DNA from: Deltaproteobacteria bacterium | Lineage (GTDB): Bacteria; Bdellovibrionota; UBA1018; UBA923 | Assembly: GCA_016194725.1 (NCBI GenBank) | Contig: JACQAW010000159.1 | Location: 1-5,023, forward strand | DNA length: 5,023 nt | Direction of reading: 5' to 3' | Shown: in pieces, positions 1-4,667 of the stretch | How positions within the stretch are numbered: position 1 is the stretch's first letter | How the letters are laid out: every line of letters begins with the position of its first letter | The notes under the pieces: generated by a model | Told to the model about the DNA's origin: nothing | The model's database searches: none | Seen by the model: the letters and a program-made list of their open reading frames with translations, nothing else | Position numbers and translations under genes: made by a program

Positions 1-617
1 ACGACGGGCGGGGTAAGAATAACGGCCAGCGCGAAGCTGAACTCTTCGGCCAGGCCTTTGGAAATTCCCGTAAGCATGCCCATGGAGATGGTCGCGCCTG
101 AACGCGAAAATCCGCGAAAGGGCAGGCACAGCCCCTGAATCGCGCCAATCCACAGTGAGTTCGAGCCTTTCATGGCCGCATTTCCTTCTTTTCTTGAGCC
201 GGCGACCAGAATAATCACGCCCACCACGGCAAGCGAGGCGGCGATCAAGGGCAGGTTGCCGAACAGATGTTCGATTTCGCCATGGGGCACGTCGGCCAGC
301 ACAGTGACCTCGATAAGTTTTTTCAGGCTCAAGCCTACCACGCCTGTAACCGCGGTCGCGATGGCCAGGCCTTTGACGAGGGTCACGCGTTCGGGCGCGG
401 GCTGGTTCCAAAGCGCGAGCCAGCGACGTCTAAAATAGAGCAGTACCGCGAACATGGTGCCCGTATGCAGCATGACCAGCAGAAAGGTCATCTCGGGGGA
501 GCTGGGGTCGACGCCCATGAGCTTTTCGGCGACGATGACATGGGCCGAGCTGGATACGGGAAGCAGCTCGGCCATTCCCTGAATAAGGGCCAGGATCACG
601 ATCTGAAAGATATGCAT
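1..617 (-). CDS. uppP: Undecaprenyl-diphosphatase UppP (BacA family), C-terminus cut by window edge
   Basis: This integral inner-membrane enzyme dephosphorylates undecaprenyl diphosphate to the monophosphate, recycling the lipid carrier for peptidoglycan and other envelope polymers. Seen: 205 codons from ATG 617-615, open to the window edge; the family is usually about 265-275 residues, so roughly the last quarter is missing. Family signatures are clear. The N-terminal Gln13-GMA-Glu17 fits the (E/Q)xxxE motif and is followed by LPVSSSAH (His26). The second motif is FRGFSRSGATIS near residues 168-178, with Arg172 at the position of the essential arginine; the usual PGxSRSG appears here as RGFSRSG. 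EEFSFALA follows. Several hydrophobic segments lie between the motifs (about 44-60, 84-98, 122-140). It sits 16 bases after the S41 protease gene. No Shine-Dalgarno at normal spacing is visible, but a strong promoter lies just upstream. The name is confident; only the end is unseen. Confidence 0.93.
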   Translation of the reverse strand, partial: MHIFQIVILALIQGMAELLPVSSSAHVIVAEKLMGVDPSSPEMTFLLVMLHTGTMFAVLLYFRRRWLALWNQPAPERVTLVKGLAIATAVTGVVGLSLKKLIEVTVLADVPHGEIEHLFGNLPLIAASLAVVGVIILVAGSRKEGNAAMKGSNSLWIGAIQGLCLPFRGFSRSGATISMGMLTGISKGLAEEFSFALAVILTPPV

Positions 618-653
618 GCCTTGATTATAAGACTCAGAAAAGGTCGCGGTCAA
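618..653 (-). promoter_or_regulatory. Candidate sigma-70-type promoter for uppP, leaderless geometry
   Basis: On the minus strand, TTGACC (653-648) is followed by an 18-base spacer and a perfect TATAAT (629-624). Six bases, CAAGGC, separate the -10 box from the ATG, so the expected transcription start (seventh base after the box) falls on the A of the uppP start codon at 617. The -35 box and most of the spacer lie in the last codons of the protease gene. Box sequences and spacing are read directly; promoter activity and leaderless initiation are inference. Confidence 0.6.
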
Positions 654-2205
654 TAAAAGGCAGCTCGAGCTGCGGGGTATTGCCCGTCGACGGCGCGCTG
701 TGCGTTGTGTTGTTTGCGTCGGCTTCCTCGGCCATGAACAGGGCCACGCGTTTTGCGGCTTCGAGCTGCAAATCCTCCTGGCTCGCATTTTCGCTCTGGG
801 CTTCGATGTAATCCCGGATCTGCGACTCCAGCGTCATCAGCCGCGAGCGCAGGTGGCGCGAACGGCTCACCACGAGCGAGGGATCGTAGCCGGGCAGGGG
901 ACCCAGATCGGCAGGTGGTATGAGGGCGCGCGGATAGTCCTTTTCAGCCTTGGCGTCGCCGCGCAAGGGCAGCTGCACGTCGGGTGTGACTCCGTGGAAC
1001 TGAATCAGCTTGCCGCTTGGCCGCACGGTGAAGGCGTCGGTCAGGAAAAGCCCGCCGCTCAGGTGGTAGTTGTCCAACGGAATCATCTGTTGGCGGGTGC
1101 CTTTTCCAAACGTCTGCGTGCCCACGACGATGGCGCCGTAGTCTTGCAGCGAGCCGGCCAGGATTTCGGCGGCTGACTTGGTGGTTGAGTTCACCAGCAC
1201 CACCAGCGGGCCGTCCCAGGCGCTGCTCAGGTTTTTCATTTTGACGATCTCACGCACCTGCTTGTCGCGGCCCATAAGTCCCACGAAGGTTTCGGGGTCT
1301 GAAAGCAAAAGATCGGCCACGTCGTTGGCCGCCTGGATTTCGCCACCCGAGTTGTTTCGCAAATCGAGTATCAGGGCCTCAAACGATTTCATGGTCTTGA
1401 GGGACTCCGCGAAAAAAGCCTGCACGCCCACGAAGCTGCGCAGCTTGACATACCCCAGGTTCACGTCCGACCTTGCGCGATGAAGGCGAAACGTGTTCAG
1501 CTTGATGGCCGAGGCTTCATACCGGCCGCGCGGAATTCGAATCTGGTGAAAGGACTGCGTCGGTTTTCCGCCCGCGGTGCCGCCCAGCACGCCAAGCAGG
1601 AGCTCGTCAGCCGTTCGGTCATTGATGATCGAGATCAGCTCGGTGGCGCTGATTTCGCGCACGTAGCGGCGGTTCACCGTCCAGATGAACATGCCCTCTT
1701 TAAGGCCGGCGCTGTGCGCGGGCGAACCGGCGATGACGTCGACGACTTCCACCCGTCCGGTTTCGTCGGAGCGGTCGACCATGAAACCAAAGCCCGACAG
1801 AAAACCGCTCAGGCCCGCCAGCGCCTGTTCGGACATCGCGCTCGAGTGCGGGTCCCACATGCGAGTGTAGTTGCTCAGCAGCTCCAGGGTAAACTCGCGC
1901 GGTTCGGTTTTGGGATAACCTGAGCGCAGCAAATCCATCGTGCCGATGCATTGCTTGAGTGAATCTTTGGGAACGCGTGGCGGCGCCGGCGCCTGCACGT
2001 GGCGCTGGGCCAGCAGACTGGTCTGCGCGACCAGAAAGGCGGCCGGATCGAAAACCGGCTTGGCGTTCACGTGCTGCGACGCAATAGCGGCCAGCGCATT
2101 GATAAGATTCTGGCACTCGAACTTCGAAATCGGGTCACAGCCCGCTAGCCCCAGTGCCAAAAGCAGACACAAAGTAATAGGGGTAAAAATCCCACTCCAA
2201 CGCAT
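634..2205 (-). CDS. S41 family C-terminal processing (tail-specific) protease, predicted lipoprotein
   Basis: A periplasmic serine endopeptidase of the Ctp/Prc (Tsp) type, 523 residues, which cleaves proteins from their C-terminal side. An N-terminal hydrophobic segment ends in lipobox L20-A-G-C23, predicting signal peptidase II processing and lipid anchoring. An N-terminal domain includes WDPHSSAMS (about 117-125), the counterpart of the DPHTxYLS motif. A PDZ-like region (about 137-205) follows, with GFGFMV and SPAHSAGLKEGM. The S41 catalytic domain (about 248-415) has LILDLRNNSGG. It also has LVNSTTKSAAEIL, in which Ser344 aligns with the Prc nucleophile, and TFGKGTRQ, in which Lys368 is the general base and Gln372 matches the conserved Gln. 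The serine motif is atypical (STTKSAAE rather than GSASASE), but the dyad is intact. A charged, probably helical tail follows residue 440. The ATG at 2205 is the start giving an intact signal peptide, yet no Shine-Dalgarno is visible. It lies 29 bases after the fibronectin-III gene. The family is sure; prc versus ctpA is not decidable. Confidence 0.9.
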   Translation of the reverse strand: MRWSGIFTPITLCLLLALGLAGCDPISKFECQNLINALAAIASQHVNAKPVFDPAAFLVAQTSLLAQRHVQAPAPPRVPKDSLKQCIGTMDLLRSGYPKTEPREFTLELLSNYTRMWDPHSSAMSEQALAGLSGFLSGFGFMVDRSDETGRVEVVDVIAGSPAHSAGLKEGMFIWTVNRRYVREISATELISIINDRTADELLLGVLGGTAGGKPTQSFHQIRIPRGRYEASAIKLNTFRLHRARSDVNLGYVKLRSFVGVQAFFAESLKTMKSFEALILDLRNNSGGEIQAANDVADLLLSDPETFVGLMGRDKQVREIVKMKNLSSAWDGPLVVLVNSTTKSAAEILAGSLQDYGAIVVGTQTFGKGTRQQMIPLDNYHLSGGLFLTDAFTVRPSGKLIQFHGVTPDVQLPLRGDAKAEKDYPRALIPPADLGPLPGYDPSLVVSRSRHLRSRLMTLESQIRDYIEAQSENASQEDLQLEAAKRVALFMAEEADANNTTHSAPSTGNTPQLELPFIDRDLF

Positions 2206-2234
2206 GACAAGCTAGATAACACGGTGCATTGTTT

Positions 2235-3011
2235 TTATCTATTTTTTACCGAATTTCGGGTTAGCAGTTGAATCTCAAGCGGGCCAGTGGTGGGACCTGA
2301 TTTACCTGAATTGTCACGGGCTGTTACCTGCCACGTCACGGTGTTCCCCGATTTGGGTTCCACTCTAAGCTCGGTGGCCGTGGTAATCTGGTCAAGAAGG
2401 ACGATTTGGATCCCTGCCTGACTGGTCCAGGCCCGTACGTGATAATCGGCGGCACCGTGAACCGCGTCCCAGTGCAAACGCAGCAGCGCCGACTTTCTCA
2501 GATCGGCCTTGTGGTTGGGGCGGGCATGGGCCGGGGCTTCCAGGCTGGCGGCCGGGGCGGGCATGGGTGCCGGTGGCGGCGAGGCCGGAGCCCGCGCTGC
2601 TTCGGGCTGGGAAGTCACCGTGGCCGAGGTTTTTGGACGGGTGGGGGCCTCGGTTTTCTTGGAAATATTTCCAAACAGCTCCAGCTCCTCATTAAGACCG
2701 AGGACTTCACCAGGGGCCAGCGCGGTATCGGGATTGAGCAGCTCCTCCTGATCCGGATCGAGCGGGCGCAGCTCACCGTCCGAATCGCTCTGGGCTGCAA
2801 GCATAGGCGCGGGGCCTTGATCTTGGGCTGTTTGGGCCTGGGCGGACTGGCCGGCCGAGGGGTGGCAGTTTTCAGTCAGGCCAGCACCCGGGCGGGTTCG
2901 CGGCGCGTTCCAGTTGAATAAAAGTGAAGCCGCAAAGGCCGATGCCACCAGCAGTACGCTGAAGCACCCGCTCAATATGAAGGTTAGTTTTTGCAGCTCC
3001 TTGAAACACAT
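2235..3011 (-). CDS. Membrane-anchored protein with Ala/Pro-rich linker and C-terminal fibronectin-III-like domain
   Basis: 258 residues, function unknown. Residues 1-9 are a short cytoplasmic stub, and about 10-33 form one strong transmembrane segment that probably leaves the rest in the periplasm. Residues 36-175 are a low-complexity linker rich in Ala, Pro, Gln and acidic residues, with Pro/Ala runs around 140-160. Residues about 177-250 resemble a fibronectin type III or related beta-sandwich: LHWDAVHGAADYHVRAW, then a strand pattern ending VTWQVTARDNSGKSG (Trp181, Tyr190, Trp227). Cys16 in LSGC looks like a lipobox, but the hydrophobic run continues well past it, so a membrane anchor is likelier. 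A TTG four codons upstream (3023) is in frame, but ATG 3011 has GGAG (3021-3018) six bases away, whereas the TTG directly abuts the purine run; I chose the ATG. It is probably first in a cluster with the protease and uppP. The domain call is by pattern only. Confidence 0.8.
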   Translation of the reverse strand: MCFKELQKLTFILSGCFSVLLVASAFAASLLFNWNAPRTRPGAGLTENCHPSAGQSAQAQTAQDQGPAPMLAAQSDSDGELRPLDPDQEELLNPDTALAPGEVLGLNEELELFGNISKKTEAPTRPKTSATVTSQPEAARAPASPPPAPMPAPAASLEAPAHARPNHKADLRKSALLRLHWDAVHGAADYHVRAWTSQAGIQIVLLDQITTATELRVEPKSGNTVTWQVTARDNSGKSGPTTGPLEIQLLTRNSVKNR

Positions 3012-3017
3012 TTTAGG

Positions 3018-3021
3018 CTCC
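3018..3021 (-). promoter_or_regulatory. Ribosome binding site that decides the start of the fibronectin-III protein
   Basis: GGAG on the minus strand lies six bases before ATG 3011-3009. This is normal spacing for the ATG, while the alternative in-frame TTG at 3023-3021 overlaps the motif itself and would have no usable site beyond an abutting AGGGAG. Confidence 0.6.
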
Positions 3022-3079
3022 AACTCCCTTATTCTTTTCGGGATTTTCGCAAAGAATCTGTAGGCTCGAGCATAACGTA

Positions 3080-3109
3080 TTGGAATTATTGGACCTTCGA
3101 TGGTCTACT
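3080..3109 (+). promoter_or_regulatory. Weak candidate promoter for the BtpA-family gene
   Basis: TTGGAA (3080-3085, 4 of 6 to TTGACA), an 18-base spacer, then TCTACT (3104-3109, 4 of 6 to TATAAT) preceded by TGG, the extended -10 pattern. Six bases then precede ATG 3116, the same geometry as at uppP. The boxes are poor and the 104-base gap between these divergent genes offers chance matches, so this is suggestive only. Confidence 0.25.
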
Positions 3110-3115
3110 GGTTTC

Positions 3116-3802
3116 ATGAAAATGACAGGTTTTCCAAAGCTCATTGGGGTGATTCATCTGCCTGCGCTGCCAGGGGCGCCTGGCTGCCGGCTACCCGCGT
3201 CCGAAGCGGTTTCGCGGGCCGCGCGCCATGCCGTAAGCGAAGCTAAAATGCTCGAAGCTGCGGGGTTTGAGGGCATCATTGTCGAAAATTTCGGCGACGC
3301 CCCGTTTTACCGAAGCAAGGTGCCACCACTGACCATCAGCGCGATGAGCGTCATCGTAGCCTCGGTGCGTGACGTGACCAAGCTGCCGTTGGGCATCAAT
3401 GTTTTGCGTAACGACGGCCGCGCGGCACTGGCCATCGCGGCCGTGGCCGGTGCACAGTTCATCCGCGTGAACGTGCTTACGGGCGTGGCCGCAACCGATC
3501 AGGGAATTATCGAAGGCGAGGCCGCCGAGCTGATGCGGGCCGGCGGAGACGCGGTTATCGTCACGGGCACCACCACCGGGCGCGCCATCGAGCTTGCGCG
3601 CCTGCAAGCCGCGGCGGCTCAGCGCACCGGCGCGCCGCTTTATCTGGGCAGCGGCGTGACCCCTGAAAATATCGAAAGCTATTCGGGCCTGGTTCATGGC
3701 GTTATCGTGGGCTCGGCCCTGCGCGAACGCGGAGTGGCCGGCGCGCCGCTCGAGAGCGCGAGGGTTCGAAAATTTTCGAAAGCCTGGAAAGAACGAGCCT
3801 AG
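3116..3802 (+). CDS. BtpA/SgcQ family TIM-barrel protein, internally shortened
   Basis: 228 residues from ATG 3116. BtpA of cyanobacteria is linked to photosystem I accumulation and SgcQ of enterobacteria to a sugar operon; the reaction is not well established, so no substrate is assigned. Family blocks in order: KLIGVIHLPALPGAPG (8-23), AGFEGIIVENFGDAPF (49-64), a PLGINVLRND block (91-100), FIRVNVLTGVAATDQGIIEGEA (115-136), DAVIVTGTTTGR (145-156), LGSGVTPENI (177-186), GVIVGSALR (195-203) and RVRKF (216-220). Between EAAELMR (135-141) and AGGDAVIVTG (142-151), the segment carrying the family's next barrel strand (ADVxVKH or its equivalent) and its helix, about 40 residues, is absent without loss of frame. 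The frame is open upstream to TTG 3080 (12 more residues), but family alignment favours ATG 3116. No clear Shine-Dalgarno is seen. It is divergent from the fibronectin-III gene and convergent with the PilZ gene. The family is confident; catalytic competence is doubtful. Confidence 0.87.
   Translation: MKMTGFPKLIGVIHLPALPGAPGCRLPASEAVSRAARHAVSEAKMLEAAGFEGIIVENFGDAPFYRSKVPPLTISAMSVIVASVRDVTKLPLGINVLRNDGRAALAIAAVAGAQFIRVNVLTGVAATDQGIIEGEAAELMRAGGDAVIVTGTTTGRAIELARLQAAAAQRTGAPLYLGSGVTPENIESYSGLVHGVIVGSALRERGVAGAPLESARVRKFSKAWKERA
3765..3780. repeat. Perfect 16-bp palindrome at the end of the BtpA-family gene
   Basis: TTCGAAAATTTTCGAA reads identically on both strands. It encodes part of RKFSK in the last codons of the gene and lies 19 bases before the shared stop region. 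As RNA it could fold into a 6-bp stem with an AAUU loop, but no U-run follows on either strand, so it is not a standard intrinsic terminator. It could be a protein-binding site or a coincidence of coding for the family's RVRKF end. Confidence 0.5.
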
Positions 3803-3805
3803 GCT
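3796..3805. other. Shared, overlapping stop codons of convergent genes within a 10-bp palindrome
   Basis: AGCCTAGGCT is a perfect palindrome. The plus-strand gene ends with TAG at 3800-3802 and the minus-strand PilZ gene ends with TAG read from 3801-3799, so the two coding regions overlap by four bases (CTAG). There is no intergenic room for a terminator; each transcript must enter the antisense of the other gene. Confidence 0.9.
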
Positions 3806-4206
3806 TCGTCAGCCGTGGCTTCGTCTTTGGCTCCGAGGTACCTGAGAAGCTCGGCGGTCAGTTCGATGGACTTGGTGAAACGTATTCCCACGATGCTCGT
3901 TTCATGGCCATCATAAATGCTTTTCATCCACACCACCTGGCCCTGCACTCCCAGATATTTGTGGCCGCCCCCGGTGGCCCAGACCAGGCACTCCTCGCCG
4001 ATGTACAGGCGCTCGTCGGTGGCGATGCCGCAGCCGCCTTTGCCAATCTGAATCAGCCGCGCTTTCACCCGCGGGTGGGCGTTGCGCGCCGGAAAGGCCA
4101 GTACGGCGGAGCAGCTCACCTTGATGCGCCCGAATTTTCGGGAAATCTTGAGTTCGAGGTCAGACGCCGGCGCCGGCGCGGGGTGCTCGGTCTTTTTCTT
4201 TGCCAA
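3799..4206 (-). CDS. PilZ domain protein with a degenerate second c-di-GMP motif
   Basis: 135 residues, essentially a stand-alone PilZ domain. PilZ domains bind cyclic di-GMP through RxxxR and (D/N)xSxxG and usually act as effectors on motility, polysaccharide or transcription machinery. Seen: a short Lys/Pro-rich N-terminus (1-17), then R23-K-F-G-R27, which satisfies RxxxR. A beta-barrel-like stretch runs to about residue 112, including QVVWMKS and SIVGIRFTKS, the usual last strands of the fold. The second motif reads Q53-I-G55-K-G-G58: the final Gly is kept but Asp/Asn is Gln and Ser is Gly. Binding may therefore be weak or absent. The start is TTG 4206; a stop codon lies two codons upstream in frame and AGGAG is nine bases away, so no other start is available nearby. 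A candidate sigma-54 promoter lies upstream. The gene is divergent from the lipoprotein gene at 4394. The domain call is good; the target is unknown. Confidence 0.85.
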   Translation of the reverse strand: MAKKKTEHPAPAPASDLELKISRKFGRIKVSCSAVLAFPARNAHPRVKARLIQIGKGGCGIATDERLYIGEECLVWATGGGHKYLGVQGQVVWMKSIYDGHETSIVGIRFTKSIELTAELLRYLGAKDEATADEA

Positions 4207-4215
4207 TCCCTAGGA

Positions 4216-4220
4216 CTCCT
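4216..4220 (-). promoter_or_regulatory. Ribosome binding site supporting a TTG start for the PilZ gene
   Basis: AGGAG on the minus strand, nine bases before TTG 4206-4204. An in-frame TAG two codons upstream of the TTG rules out a longer protein. Confidence 0.65.
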
Positions 4221-4278
4221 GCCCGAGTGAAAGCAGTCTGGGTGCCGAAAGTGACGTACTCATTAGCTTTATTCTATC

Positions 4279-4293
4279 GCGAATTGGGTGCCA
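4279..4293 (-). promoter_or_regulatory. Candidate sigma-54 (-24/-12) promoter for the PilZ gene
   Basis: The minus strand reads TGGCAC, five bases (CCAAT), then TCGC. This matches the TGGCAC-N5-TTGC core of sigma-54 promoters except for one base, with GG and GC in the required phase. Transcription would start near 4268, leaving about 60 bases of leader before TTG 4206. A TAGAAT hexamer (4276-4271) just downstream could instead be a sigma-70 -10 box, but no -35 box fits it. No activator-binding repeat is obvious upstream. The match is seen; its use is inference. Confidence 0.45.
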
Positions 4294-4393
4294 GGGCCTA
4301 CGCATTTTATTTAACTTCGTATACCCATCGCTATCTGAATTGAATTGAACTTCGCGCGCCGAACCTTCGTGAGTCGTGTATTCTTATAGGTAA

Positions 4394-4645
4394 ATGAAAA
4401 GTCGCAGCGCGATTTTTAAGCACGTCGGCCCTGGTCTTGTCGCAGCTTTGTCGACAGCGGTGGTTTTCGGGTGCGCGGGTAAACCCAGTGTCCGCGAGCA
4501 GTACGTCACCCACGTCAAAGAGATTCGAGAAAAGTACGATGCGCTGATGGTGCCGGCCAATGCGCCGCTCGCAGGCGCGCGGGTCGCCAATTGTACGGAG
4601 CTGGTCGAGGTGCTCACAAAGAAATACGCCTACTGGAAGCCGTGA
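4394..4645 (+). CDS. Small predicted lipoprotein, unknown function; possibly the N-terminal part of a frameshifted longer gene
   Basis: 83 residues, family not recognised. Seen: a basic N-terminus (MKSRSAIFKH), a hydrophobic stretch to about residue 26, and VFGC with Cys27 as the likely lipidation site (Phe at -2 is unusual). The mature part starts AGKPSVREQYV and contains a charged, probably helical stretch VTHVKEIREKYDALM (38-52), one further Cys (65) and an ending TKKYAYWKP. TAGG three bases before the ATG is at best a weak ribosome site. The frame stops with TGA at 4643-4645, and sequence with convincing coding character continues at once in another frame (from 4644, ELYVEAAKV and on). 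Dropping one C of the CC at 4640-4641 would join the two as WKRELYVEAAK. So this may be a complete small lipoprotein, or the front of a longer lipoprotein split by a real, programmed or artefactual frameshift. Confidence 0.65.
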   Translation: MKSRSAIFKHVGPGLVAALSTAVVFGCAGKPSVREQYVTHVKEIREKYDALMVPANAPLAGARVANCTELVEVLTKKYAYWKP

Positions 4646-4667
4646 GCTTTATGTCGAGGCGGCAAAG

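Noticed and set aside
172..656. Two plus-strand open frames opposite the uppP gene (172-438, 267-656).
   Set aside because: They lie antisense to a clear UppP sequence and show no family features.
700..2215. Several long open frames on both strands inside the protease gene (for example 700-1176, 1480-1923 and minus 2116-1700).
   Set aside because: Shadows of the G+C-rich S41 gene; that frame carries all conserved motifs.
2206..2234. TTATCT eight bases before the protease ATG as a possible -10 box.
   Set aside because: No acceptable -35 hexamer occurs 16-18 bases upstream; the match is too weak in an A/T-rich gap.
2235..2262. CCGAAATTCGG-type inverted repeat with an A/T run near the end of the fibronectin-III gene.
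   Set aside because: On the gene's own strand the run after the stem is A-rich, not T-rich, and the stem is only three to five pairs, so it is not an intrinsic terminator.
2406..2921. Plus-strand Gly-rich open frame of 171 residues opposite the fibronectin-III gene.
   Set aside because: The Gly richness mirrors Pro/Ala codons of the minus-strand linker, and no start signal or domain is visible.
3092..3105. GACC-N6-GGTC inverted repeat before the BtpA-family gene as an operator.
   Set aside because: Four-base arms are expected by chance, and the symmetry does not extend.
3191..3697. Minus-strand 168-residue open frame opposite the BtpA-family gene.
   Set aside because: It is entirely antisense to a recognised family member and has a shadow-like composition.
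4338..4350. Short tandem GAATT repeats upstream of the lipoprotein gene, with TTGAAT/TTGAAC as -35 boxes.
   Set aside because: Less than three units, and no -10 hexamer at proper spacing downstream.
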